Positions 1 to 10,344 are shown, numbered from the stretch's first letter. The stretch: 64,000 nt of DNA from Adiantum capillus-veneris (GCA_014529385.2 CM043968.1:3947501-4011500); one strand, 5' to 3'. Program-made: numbers and translations. The notes: generated by a model from the letters alone, not told the origin.

Positions 1-445
1 AGACACTGGACAGCTGGAGGAGCTACTCCCACAACAGAGCTCACATTCATCTCACACCAAAGGCACATTGATCGATTGAGCGATTGAGCTGGGGAGATCC
101 AGACGCCCACGGCTGCGGAGGACTACACAACATTGACGGAGGCTGCATCAGAAGATTCGGATCACTCTGGCCATGCATGCAGGACACCCGGTCAGACTAC
201 TGACCATGGAGGAAATTTGTGAGATCCGCCAACGACTGATGCTGGATCTCCTGTGATTTAGCTATTTAGCTATCCCAGCCAGCTGCTTACTTTGCTTAGT
301 TCACATCGAGCAGCTTAAGATTCCATAGTATTTTTGTTTTGTTATATTGTTATTTTGTTACTCTGACTTTGTATCAGATCCACCACATTGTAACTTTCTG
401 GTCTCATAGGTCACTTTGGCCTTTTGAAGACGTTAATATAACATT

Positions 446-448
<3 letters not shown>
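1..448 (+). repeat. Retroelement 3' segment (unit C), copy 1
   Basis: Resembles 19528-20048, and its end (about 368-448) recurs at 19968-20048 and 20410-20500: GTCTCATAGGTCA, TTTGGCCTTTTGAAGACG, then a CT run. A further shared part is the ACTAC..GGAGGA..GATC section at 165-255 and 20130-20200. It is truncated by the window edge and has no intact frame. It is probably the U3/R part of an LTR whose end is at 566. Confidence 0.6.

Positions 449-518
<70 letters not shown>
449..518 (+). repeat. (CT)n microsatellite inside an LTR
   Basis: About 70 bp of CT on the plus strand, 48 bp before the LTR end at 566. The long Leu/Ser or Glu/Arg open frames across it are artefacts. Confidence 0.95.
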
Positions 519-521
<3 letters not shown>

Positions 522-580
522 CTCACTCTCCTTGGTCTCTACGCTTGAGCATCGTCGACTTTGACACGGTATCAGAGCCC
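519..580 (+). mobile_element. Copia LTR end and primer-binding site, copy 1
   Basis: The sequence from GTGCTCACTCTCC to TTTGACA matches the end of the LTR at 4667-4714. It is followed at 567-580 by CGGTATCAGAGCCC, the initiator-Met tRNA primer site with one change from TGGTATCAGAGC. Confidence 0.7.
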
Positions 581-1228
581 TTGGTGGTGCTCCGTGCTTG
601 AAGAGCTTTGGTGGAGGAGTGCCGGCCAAGGGACGCAGCAACGCCAAAAGGGAAGTTGTCGACGATAAAGGGGGTGATCTTCTTCACGGTTCCTCTTCTT
701 TTCAATACGCTGTTCGGCAGCCCTTTGGTGACGCTCCCTGTGCCCTATGCGCGTTTTGAAACGCCGCCGTCAGTAGCACCTAATGCCCCTCTGTTCCTAG
801 CGTTTCAACACGTTGCTAAGCGGCTCCGCTATTTCTCCTTGCGAACGTTTGAAATGACGGACCTTGCAGCGCTTCTTGCCCCCTCGTCATCCAACGTTTT
901 CGAACGTTGCATCTGGCGGCCCTCCTTTGGCAACAAGCGCCCGCGACCCAGTGTTTTAAAACGTTGTGGGCCAGCAAGTGTGGGGCAGCAACTTGTTTGC
1001 TGAGGGTTAGAGCCGGGCAAGTCCTTGGAGTCGACGACTCCTTGCTTTGGTGACCCGGAGCCCAAGAGGGGCATCGGAGGAGAGACACTTGGTGTGGCTT
1101 GGTAGACGAAGAGGTGGAACTTGGAGCTTAAGAGAGGGACAATTTAGAGAACTTTTGAGGCTTGGTTCATGCGGCCACCCTAGGAGTGCGAGAAGGTTTC
1201 TCGGAATTCCAGATCTTGCAACTTCATC
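581..1228 (+). mobile_element. Copia untranslated leader with near-palindrome array, copy 1
   Basis: Lies between primer site and gag. It contains five related 14-17 bp near-palindromes at 751, 800, 842, 893 and 951 (for example GCGTTTTGAAACGC and GTGTTTTAAAACGTTG), 42-58 bp apart and not in multiples of three. The open frame 608-1003 is probably incidental. Confidence 0.65.
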
Positions 1229-1588
1229 ATGGCTCCCCCTTGCTCGAGCGCTGGCGACAAATTGAACAGAAACAATTACGCTCATTGGAATTTGATCATG
1301 TGACTCTGCTTCTCATGGAAAGGCTTATGGGATGTTGTCGACAGCTCAGAGCCGCGTCCCACGAGGGATCGCCACAACAGGTACACTTGCCTTCAAGATG
1401 ACGAATATCTCAAATCGTGTGTTGATTGGGAAACGGCTGATGCGAAGGCAATGTTGGCCATTGCGGAATCTCTTACAAAGGACCTTTCTCGAGCCATTCA
1501 GACTTTGAAAATTGCCAACGATATGTGGTTCAAGCTCGTAGAAATGTTTGATCGGGATTCTACGATGCGAGCAATCACCCTTCTTTAG
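1229..1588 (+). pseudogene. Copia gag N-terminus, copy 1 (broken)
   Basis: From ATG the frame reads MAPPCSSAGDKLNRNNYAHW, then LIM and a stop at the 27th codon or so. Beyond the stop it continues as Copia gag (GLWDVVDSSEPRPTRDRHN; AIAESLTKDLSRAIQTLK; EMFDRDSTMRAITLL) to a TAG. This is the UBN2/DUF4219-type gag that precedes a CCHC knuckle; the rest of the element is missing, because hAT sequence starts less than 100 bp later. The copy at 5408 is 80-90% similar by eye. Confidence 0.75.
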
Positions 1589-2196
1589 GATTTAGAAGTA
1601 ATGACTGGTCTAATACCTATATGTTACCTGTTATGTGTAGATCGGAGTACTTCAAGACTGTGCACGGGGATTAGATAGCATGGGGCACGCTATGTGCCAC
1701 ACTCTTCAGAGGCCCTCCGCACTACTTTACTCGATAGTAAGAAGGCCGTTGTGGAGATGGCAACCCTTAACATGAAGAGGCAATGGATGAAGTATGGAGT
1801 GACCCTCATTGCGGATGGATGGAGCGACACAAGGAGGAGATCCATTCATGTTGTTGCCTATTCCAAAAGGGAGATATATTTTACCCACTCCCATGATGCT
1901 ACGGAATCAAGAAAATTAGTCGATGTCCTTACGAGAGAGTGGGCCTCAGTCGTAGAGACCATTGGGCTGGAGCTTGTGATAGGACTAGTCACCAATGTGG
2001 AGGCATCAAACAAGGCACCCATAGCTATTTTAGAAATCATGTACCCTCACATTAGGGTATCTTGTTGTATGGCACATTGCCTTAACAATCTCCTAAAGGA
2101 TTTTGGCAAACTACCTTGAATAGAGCCTCTCATTGCATCCACGTCCAAAGCATTGTCAACAACGACAGCGTCCTTCGAGCTGCGTTCTTGAAGCGA

Positions 2197-2201
2197 TTTT
2201 T

Positions 2202-2240
<39 letters not shown>
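2197..2240. repeat. T15G29 homopolymer tract
   Basis: Fifteen T followed by 29 G, inside hAT copy 1. It replaces the codons that read RSHLSLL in the copy at 35601. The length may be an assembly estimate. Confidence 0.9.
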
Positions 2241-2638
2241 TGGTCTTGTGAAGTATTGTGAGACCCGCTTTATGGTAAGCCGCTTTGTAGAGTGTAGTGC
2301 GGTAGCTCTTCATCAGTAGGAGTTTGCTGAGACTTCCCATCATGCAAGTACAGCCACAAGGATCATTTATATAGGGAAGGTAGTGGATCCTGAGTTTTGG
2401 GAGTCTCTCAAGACTTTTGACAAAACGGTAAAACCAGTAATCCACTTGCTTAGAGCGATGGACGATATGCAGCCTTGCATTGGCAACGTCTACGAAGCAA
2501 TGGATCGCGTGGTGGAGGCGCTTGAAGATCTTGAGAAGGACCTAGATTAGGCTTGAAGAAATCAAAGGCCTTTGCAGCAGCAGGTGGAACTCCTATAGTT
2601 CACCCCTCCATGGTGCAGCTTTTGTTGTGTTAGATTCA

Positions 2639-3079
2639 TCTCCAGATGCTTCGCACCTTGTCTACAGGCTTCACACACATCACGTGCACTGGCCCTTGGT
2701 TGTGGGTTAGCCACCCGTACACTTGTTGGACAAGGATCTTCAGGCACATTTAGGGTTTTGCTCAACACTTTGCCCGGTCGGACCTATTCTGGTCCTTTTC
2801 CATCTTTTCATATTCATGGGTGTTTTTGTGCTAGGTCGTTGGGGTTTTTGGTCTGCCCTACCTCCCCCTATTCTCCTCTACATAGGAGAGGAGGGATTGC
2901 ACTCTCCCATTATCTTGTCTTGCACACAGTAGTTTTGCCATCTGGAGTTATCGGGGCTTGCCAGCCTTTTCCATCTGTCTCTGTGTGCTGATCGCCATTG
3001 TCTCTGTTTTTCTCTCCACCTTCTGCTGCTCACTCTGACATGTTGGATCCAAGAGTTCCAAGGTGCAGGATAGGAGTAT
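2639..3079. mobile_element. 441-bp insertion flanked by 6-bp duplication, family unknown
   Basis: GATTCA occurs at 2633-2638 and 3080-3085. Removing the insert with one copy restores the hAT frame (AAFVVLDSKVNTHKN...), so this is an insertion with a target-site duplication. The insert has no clear terminal inverted repeats, TG..CA ends or RNA polymerase III boxes. A short inverted repeat (TCTCCTCT..AGAGGAGGG) lies near 2870-2900. Confidence 0.6.
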
Positions 3080-3636
3080 GATTCAAAGGTAAACACACAT
3101 AAGAATACCAACTTGAAGAAGTTTCACCGTGATCGTGACATGCAACGCAAAATTAAGGATCAGCTTGTGTTTTACAAGGATGTGCGAGGATCATTTGGGA
3201 CTACCAATGCCCAAATCGATCACATCAAGATTTCCTCTGTCTTGTGGTGGCAAGAAAATGATTCACATAATCCTGAGGTTTAGCGTCTGGCTATCCGCAT
3301 TCTCAGCCAAGCGGTTAGCTCCTCTTGCTTGGAACAATTGTGCAGTGTTTATAGCCACATTGCAAGAGGAACCGATTTGGAGTAAAAGCAAATGACCTCG
3401 TTTTTGTCAATGCAAACTTACGAATGCTTTGCAAGTCAGCATCCAAAGTGACAGACCCTTTTCTACATTGGGAGATGGAGGCAGAGGAAGAGGTGCTTAG
3501 AGAGGCGGGAGGATCTACGCCTGAGGATTGGCCCATGCAGGAGGATTGGGAGGATATTCATGACATTCGGGCACCACTACGGATTTGGAGGCAGGAGGCT
3601 CTTCTACTCCTAACCAGGGGTGAACATGAGGTATGA

Positions 3637-4283
3637 GTCATGACTCATTGCTCATTTGTTTTTGTTTCCTTCGCCCCTTTTTTGTATTGCACCACCACAT
3701 GAGTGATTGATTCTTGACTTGTGACTCTTAGAATTTTTATTTTGCACTCTAGCGTCTACATATCTTTTTTGAGCCACTTGTAGCGCTTTGGGTGGCCTTG
3801 TAAGCCATTGTCATGATCTATCATCTTTTTGCTCCAAGCTTTTTGTGGAGTCTAGACTCTATTCACCTTTAAATTAATGTTCTTTCTATGAAGAATAAAG
3901 ATGCATTTGTAAATCATGATTTGTGACGTGTTGTATGTAGTGCGTTTGCAACAAGTTACCACGCAACGCAATCGCGTGTAAGCCTTAAGCATCATTGAAA
4001 AGGATGTGTTGTATGTAGTGCGTTTGCAACAGGTTACCGCACAGCGCAATCGCGTTTAAGCCTTGAGTATCATTGAAAAGCATGCTTAAATAGCATTCTA
4101 CTTGGACTAATGGGGGTGTGTGCTCTCTACTAACATACAGGTTGAATCAAGCCTAATTCAAGCATATTTTTAGGTTTACCGTTCCGCCCCTCGTTCCCAT
4201 TCTATCATCTCGGGGCCGCCCTGTTTTGGAAACGTTCCGGAGCTCCTTGTTCCCATTGCTCGTTCCCATTCCGTCTAACTTTG
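3637..4283 (+). mobile_element. hAT copy 1, 3' untranslated end
   Basis: After the transposase stop at 3636 the sequence runs to a C-rich end (TTCCCATTCCGTCTAACTTTG, about 4262-4282) that resembles in form the CCCATGTAACTATG end of the hAT at 38678. The exact end is uncertain. Confidence 0.4.
3926..4081. repeat. Two-copy tandem repeat, 78-bp unit
   Basis: GTGTTGTATGTAGTGCGTTT starts at 3928 and again at 4006, and the similarity continues through GCATCATTGAAAA. Copies differ at a handful of sites. Confidence 0.85.
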
Positions 4284-4404
4284 TTAGACACTAGAGTAAC
4301 TTGCATTTGGAGGGACTCAAGAGTACTAGAGGAGAGAGGGCAATGGATAGCTTGAATGGATGGGAAGATGGGTGTCGAGACAACTAGGGCTTAAGCCTTG
4401 ATTT

Positions 4405-4594
4405 TGTTAGAGTTATATCATCTCAAGTGAACGGCCCAATGTGACCCCATTATTTATTTCCGCTTTTAGGTATTATTTTACTTATTTGTCGAAGTTTGGG
4501 TAGGGCAATTTACTAAGGTGGGCATATATGCAACCCATTGCTGCCATTGTATCGTGTATGAGTTATTCATTCCCAAGGTTGATTGGTTTAGGAG

Positions 4595-4669
<75 letters not shown>

Positions 4670-4714
4670 CTTACTCTCCTCGGTCTCTACGCTTCCGCAT
4701 CGTCGACTTTGACA
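4405..4714 (+). mobile_element. Copia-type LTR (family B), 310 bp
   Basis: Begins TGTTAGAGTTATATCATCTC, contains a CT microsatellite at 4595-4666 and ends ACTTTGACA (TG..CA ends). The primer site follows immediately. Its 5' part recurs at 19199-19417 and its 3' part at 519-566 and 20528-20573. Confidence 0.75.
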
Positions 4715-4728
4715 TGGTATCAAAGCCC
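4715..4728 (+). promoter_or_regulatory. Primer-binding site (initiator-Met tRNA)
   Basis: TGGTATCAAAGCCC directly after the LTR, one base off the common plant Copia primer site TGGTATCAGAGC. Confidence 0.8.
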
Positions 4729-5407
4729 TTGGTGGAGAACCAAGCTAGTCGAGAAGAAGCCGTGAAGAGTTTACTCTTCCTCGTCGCTGGCGCATCCCCC
4801 CCCCCTCCCCCCCCTTGCCTCCAGCATTCTAAAACGTTGTCTAGTCGTCGCCCCCATCCCTTGCGTGCTTGTGGAGCCTCCGCCGCCTTGGCATTTTAAA
4901 ATGCTGTCGAATCGTGGCGTCGAATATCTCCCCTCACTAGCGTTTTGAAACGCCGGTATTGGTAGCACTTGGCGACCCTGCGACCTACGGCGTTTTTAAA
5001 TGCCTGCTCTGACAGCTTCTTGACGACGTGCCCCCCTCCGCCACCCCTGCATTTTAAAACGCCACCCATCTGACCCACCTTGATAGTGACGCCTCCCCTT
5101 TCCTTGCAGTGACAACGCCCACTCCCCTTCTCACCCGTTAAAACATTGTGGGTTGTGAAGTAATGGGCACCTTTGAGAAGCAGAGAGGGAGAAGGTCGAC
5201 TTGTTTTGGTGGCTTGAAAGAAGGAGATTGGATCTCAAGAGAGGGGCATCAAAGTACCTTTTGAGGAGCAACTTGGGTGATTTAAAAGCGTGGAGCCCAC
5301 TTCGTGTGGAGTCTCTGAGCAAAGTGCGTGGAGCAGCTTGGAGATTGTGCGGCCACCCCTTGGAGTGCGAGAAGGATTCCCAAACTTCTAGATCTTACAA
5401 CTTCAAT
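4729..5407 (+). mobile_element. Copia untranslated leader with near-palindrome array, copy 2
   Basis: Six related near-palindromes lie at 4824, 4891, 4940, 4990, 5049 and 5138. The one at 4891-4904 (GCATTTTAAAATGC) is a perfect palindrome. Spacings of 49-89 bp are not multiples of three, so this is not a coding repeat. Confidence 0.7.
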
Positions 5408-6013
5408 ATGGCACCCCTTTGCTCGAGTGCCAGCGACAATTGAACGGCGATAACTACTCCCATTGGAACTTGATTATGCGACTCTGGACTACGGAAAGGC
5501 TTATGGGACATAGTTGACGGCTCGGAGCCCCGCCCTACGAGGGGTCCCAACAACAGGTACACCCGCCTTCAAGATGACGAGTATCAAAAATCGGGTGTCG
5601 ATTGGGATGCTTGTAATGCGAAGGCAATGGCGGCCATTGCGGAATTTCTTACAAAGGAAATTTCTCCAGCCATTCAGACTTTGAAGACTGCCAACGATGT
5701 GGTTCAAGCTCGTTGGAATGATTGATTGGGATTTCACTATGCGAGCAATTACCCTTCTTGGACAGTTATTTGCCATCCAGTTCCATGCAATCATTTCTTA
5801 TGAAGGCTAAAGTTATTCATGATCAACTGTCGGCTATGAAACATGCACTGACTAGTACTCAGTTAGCTGCTTTGGTTCTCACGAAGTTGCCTAAGGCTTA
5901 GAAAATGGTGTCTAGGATACTTCGGCTACAAATCACAAGGAAAAACTTGAATTTGATGAACTCAACTCTTTTCTCATCGAGGAGGATGCTGTGTTGATAA
6001 CTCAAGGCAAAAT
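5408..6013 (+). pseudogene. Copia gag, copy 2 (broken)
   Basis: Starts MAPLCSSASDN in one frame and continues after shifts as HWNLIMRLW, DGSEPRPTRGPN, FLMKAKVIHDQLSAMKHALT, QLAALVLTKLPKA and LEFDELNSFLIEEDAVLITQ. This reaches further into gag than the copy at 1229 before stopping against hAT sequence near 6038. Multiple frameshifts and stops. Confidence 0.75.
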
Positions 6014-6037
6014 TTAGATTTCTGAGAAAGGTGCGGA

Positions 6038-7452
6038 AGGGACTCTTTATTAGTAATGGGTTCATGGCAATGCCCGAGTCAAAAAGTGCCAATGGAGTGG
6101 CATGCCAAGCACGGGCTGACATGCCGGAATGGTGGGAGGAAGTAAAGACAATCTCCAGAATATGTGAAGCCTATCATCCACCTCCTGCGGGTGTTGGATT
6201 CCATGAAACCTTGCATCGGCAAGATATATGAGGCCATGGACACCATGATTGCCTCTCTTGAAAAACTTGTGACCGACACCGATAGGTATTCACGTTGCAC
6301 GAGTCACTTTTAAGTTTTTCCTATGCTTTACAAGTTTACTCTCTTGAGTTTGTAACTTTGTTTTGAATCTTGATAACGTAGGTACGAGGAGATCCAAGAA
6401 TTGTGTGTGTCAAGATGGAATGCCTACCATTCTCCTCTTCATGCGGCCGCTTATGTAGTGGATCCACAATTCCAACAAGGGAACCAATGGAAGGACAAAG
6501 AGGCGATGAATGGTTGGCAAACCATCCTTGCGCGCCTTGTGCCCGACCCAAAGGAAAGGACCGAGATTCGGAGGCAAATCAATGTCTATAGGAATGGAAA
6601 GGGAGAAATTTGTCACATGCCTGATGCACAAGCATCTCGCTTTGAGATGGGGAGTCCTCTTTGGTGGGAGGAGTTTGGGGGGGGATTGGGCAGTTTATAG
6701 GATTTGGCTATTCTCATTCTTAGCCAAGCATGCACTACGAGTTGCTTGGAGCAACTTTGGAGTGTGTATGCTCATGTTGCCTCAAAGAAGAGGAATCGTC
6801 TTGATGTGCAGGGAGCCAATGATCTCATATATGTCTCATCAAATTTGAAGATGCTTTCCAAGTCAGACCAAAGTGATGATTTCGCGGAGTGGGCACTCGC
6901 AGAGGATGATCCTATCCGAGAGACACAGATAAATGTAGAGGGAGAGATTGAGACAACACCACTTTTTTTGGAGCAAATGGACTATGCAGAGCCAGTTGTC
7001 ATTCAGTTGGCACCATGGGCCAACATGTAGAGTCTAGACCTCTTGAGTACTGAGTCTTGACTCTTGACTCTTGACTCTTGACTCGAGCCCTTCCCTTTTT
7101 GACTTCCATATATGCTAAACTCTACTTATCCACTCTTCACTTGTACATCATTATGTTTTACCCTTTGGCGAGGATGATTGATAATTGATGATTGATCACC
7201 ACACCAACGGTGTCGCGCACGCCGCACGCCCTTTGTTATATTTTGGTATTATGTAATATGAGTGCAAAACCCACTTTTTCTTTGCAATCTTGTGCTCTTA
7301 GTGTTCACTGTTGTCTCAATATTAAATTTGCAAAGAACTAGTGTTTTTAAAAGCGCATCCCCCGTCGCGTCCCCCGTCCCCTGTTTTGCCACGTCCCCGT
7401 CCCCGGGACCTGCCATGTCCCCAAGACTTGTCCCCGTCCCCATGTGACTATG
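6038..7452 (+). mobile_element. hAT element, copy 2, 5'-truncated
   Basis: Transposase C-terminal half: GLFISNGFMAMPESKSANG, EMPEWWEEVKTISRI-like text, LCVSRWNAYHSPLHAAAYVV, RLVPDPKERTEIRRQINVY and ILSQACTTSCLEQLWSVYAH, to a stop at 7028-7030. An intron-like insert (about 6283-6381, GTATTC..ACGTAG) is absent from copies 1 and 3. The 3' end at 7452 (CCCATGTGACTATG) matches the terminal repeat of the hAT at 35601-38678. No left end is visible. Confidence 0.8.
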
Positions 7453-7467
7453 ACTTAAGTTCTTTTT

Positions 7468-9176
7468 ATGGTCATCACCCGAAGCGGAATGGATACTTTG
7501 CGTGAGGGTGATGAGCATGGAGGTGGTGAGGAAGAATTTTCCCCACCAAGAGGATTTTTTTCCAACCCTCCCCCTTCCCCATCTACACCACGGGTTGTAC
7601 CAAATCCTATGGAGGCTTTGGTCAACTTGATGATAGACATGATGCTACAACAAGAGGTGCAACTAGCCACCTTGGATCGCGAGCGTGATCAAGCGCGCTT
7701 GGCAACCGAAGAAAAAAAGGCAGTCTTGGATCGTGAGCGCGAAGAAAGAAAGGCAGTCTTGGATCGCGAGCACGAAGGAAGAAAGGTAGCTATGGAGCTT
7801 GAGCGTGAGCAAGCACGCAAAGCTCAACGCATAGCAGTTGAAGGAAGGCGAGCGGCCTTGGAGTTAGAGCGTGAGGCACAGAGTTACCAACGCATGCAAG
7901 AGTTGGTCCTACATATACTCACCTCGAAGCCCGAGCCGGTCAAAGATGTGGGCAGTTCATCAGGTAGCACAAGCAGAGATTCAGACTCAACAATCCAGTC
8001 ACTGAGAAGTTGACGTTCAGTAAGTATGACGGTAAGATGGATTCTACTGTTATTCATTCTTGATTGCATCAATTTAATGCTTACTTTGCGACAACTAAGA
8101 AAGTAAGAAATAGCGAAGTGTTGACGGCAGCCATGTATCTTGCCGGTGATGCCATTAATTGGTATCACGCATGGCAAGAGGCATAGTTAACCGCACACCT
8201 AGAGGAAGCCGAAGAAGGCATGCCCCTTTATTTCAATCGGGCCGACTTCCAAGACAAACTCAAGGCGCGGTTTATGCCACCTCAATACCTAGCGCGGTTG
8301 AAAGACAATTGGCGGAGGCTCAAGCAAAATGGTATGCCAATTATGTCTTTCTCTAATCATGTTTTGCAGCTCGGCACCCAATTACGCAAATCGGATGATG
8401 AGCGCAAAGAGGCCTTCCTTTACGGGTTGGACGAGTACATCAAGTTTGATGTCGAAGTACTCGACCCAATAGATCTCAAAGAGGCGGTAGCGATTGCTCT
8501 CGCACAAGAGATGAAGCACAACAAAGGAAAGCCTAAGGAGAACAAGTCTTCTCACAATCCCTCTCAGACTCCTCAGAACCCACATAACGGTAAGAATGGT
8601 AAGAACGGTAACTCTTCTAGCCAATCTTCCTCTAATCCTTCGGAAAAGAACTCTCAAAATGAATCTGAGGGTAAAGCTAACACACTTGCTAAACCTAAGC
8701 TCACCCCAGATGAAAAAGTTGCACAAGGAATTCTAGGAGGATACATCACACCAGAAGAACAAGTCATTTATTCTAAGGAAGGTCGATGTACGTCAAGAGC
8801 CATATAAAGAACACATGTCCTAAGAACCCATCCAACGAACCTAAGGAATCATAGAACCTACAGAACCCACATCCTCTGTTAATGCCATAAATGAGAACAC
8901 TCATGTGCCCAAGTTTCTCATGATCCTCTAGTTGATGAGTCTCTCAAGAAGTGTTATGGTCATGTGAATGGTATACGCATGGTGGTCTTGTTTGATTCAG
9001 GCAGTATGCATGATGTGATTGGTGCCTCTCTTGTAGCCACCGGAATCTCCCTTCGACAAATTGCTGTCCACTCTCGCATTCTCAATCTACTGGAACATAT
9101 TCATTACAGTCGTCTTTATGCAGTGGTCCTTGATTTTCTTGGGCAATCCACAAGAGTACTTCTCAATCTGTTCTGA
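7468..9176 (+). pseudogene. Gypsy gag and protease remnant, plus strand
   Basis: The first part (MVITRSGMDTLREGDEHGGG) has a long charged coiled coil built on repeats of the KAVLDREREER type, about 110 residues. After a stop and frameshift near 8010-8070 the retrotransposon gag domain follows (STVIHS.LHQFNAYFATT; MYLAGDAINWYHAWQEA; RADFQDKLKARFMPPQYLAR), then a Ser/Asn/Lys-rich region and a degraded zinc knuckle near 8785. At 8964 comes protease with VLFDSGSMHDVIGASLVA, carrying the DSG active site. Homology stops at about 9176, where a minus-strand Gypsy begins. No RT or integrase belongs to it. Confidence 0.8.
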
Positions 9177-9179
9177 CAA

Positions 9180-10344
9180 TGGCACAAACCTGTAAGAGGT
9201 GACTGGCAACAGTGCGGCCTAAAATTGTTCATTGTATTCTTCCAGATTCGCACACTGTTTAGCATTCAACTCATGCCATTTTGTCATCACATCCACTTCA
9301 AAAGTGTTTGTCAGCCATGCAGGCGCAAAGAGTTGTTTGAATTGGATCCACGTTATTGGGGCTTGACCTTGGTTCAACAATGCGGTTCACCATTGAAGCG
9401 CATTTTCTTTCAAGAAAGTAGCAGCCCTTGCGTATCTTCGAAGACTCTGTGAAGTTTCCTCCAACATAAGCTGCATCAAACTGTTGTATGAAGGTCAAAG
9501 CCTTCAGTTCCTCTGAAAGTTTCAAACTTAACTCCCTGTCCACCTTCCTTGTAATCCGGCTGACTCAAAGGAGCCACATTATCATAAACAGGTGCCTGCA
9601 AAAGTGGTGCTCGGCGATTGTCTATTACAGCACTCGCATCACCTGTTTTACCTGTCATATCTGCATTTTGGGCATATGGCTGCGAAAAACCAACCATTCC
9701 AAATTGTGTTCCAGGCACTCTAAGTTGACCATAGGCACCCTGAAAACCTGGTTGGACACCCATGTTCGCGTAGATAGGGTTACCCATGCCTGTTTGCATT
9801 GTCCCAAACACATTCCCTGGCATATAACCCGTGGAAGGTCCAACCATAGCTTGAAACACTGAACCACCTCCAAAATAAAAAGGATAAGTAATAGGTAATG
9901 GAAGGGTTGGACGCATAGCCTGTTCATTACTCCCTTGACCATTCACAAACGGTTCCCGTCCAGCTAAAGCAAGTTGCTTTGGATCAGTGGACACCGTTGG
10001 TTGCTCAACCACATGGGCTTTCCCTCGAGCATCACGAGTCCTCTACGCATTGGAAATCTCCTTTTCCTGCAACAGCTCAGTCATGCCCTGTGTAGGAGGT
10101 TGAAAACCCAATGTCGGAGCTTGAAATTCTTGTGTAGGAGCTTGTAAGAACTCTTGCATCCTTGGGTTGCTAGCCAACTGCTGAGAAACATGTCCATGCA
10201 GCAACGCAGTTGAGCTCTAAACAACCTGTCCTCTTCTTGAAGAGTTGAAGGAACTTTTTCTGTGCCTTGTGAGGAAGATCCCTCTTCAGGTACTTGGTCT
10301 CTCTTCTCTGGCGTAACTACAAGCTCTGTGTTGCTTTCACCCAC
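9180..10344 (-). pseudogene. Gypsy gag remnant, minus strand
   Basis: Reading down from 10344: MGESNTELVVTPEKRDQVPE, a Gly/Pro/Met-rich stretch (10012-9560; GMGNPIYANMGVQPGFQGAY), then the gag domain (KFETFRGTEGFDLHTTV; FDAAYVGGNFTESSKIRK; WWTALLNQG-like text in a shifted frame; VDVMTKWHELNAKQCESLEEY). Several frameshifts. The N-terminus resembles that near 41060 (EEGFSSQD), so the same family occurs in the receptor intron. Confidence 0.75.

Larger units (their letters stand above)
1677..3636 (+). pseudogene. hAT transposase, copy 1, 5'-truncated and interrupted
   Basis: Reads YVPHSSEALRTTLLDSKKAV, then LIADGWSDTRRRSIHVVAYS, VTNVEASNKAPIAILEIMYP and CCMAHCLNNLLKDFGKLP (DUF659-type hAT core). 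Later come LVKYCETRFMVSRFVE, MDDMQPCIGNVYEAMDRV and the dimerisation part (RLAIRILSQAVSSSCLEQLC), also found in the copies at 6038 and 35601. The BED finger end is absent. Damage: several stops, a T15G29 homopolymer at 2197-2240 in place of the codons before KYCETR, and a 441-bp insertion at 2639-3079. Confidence 0.8.

Noticed and set aside
339-647. Long Leu/Ser and Glu/Arg open frames over CT/GA runs (also 4478-4899, 29532-29867, 48891-49268, 61518-61785)
   Set aside because: They are translations of dinucleotide repeats with no flanking coding signal.
608-1003. 131-residue open frame in the Copia leader
   Set aside because: It lies between primer site and gag; the equivalent region of the copy at 4729 has no open frame, and the internal motif spacing is not a multiple of three.
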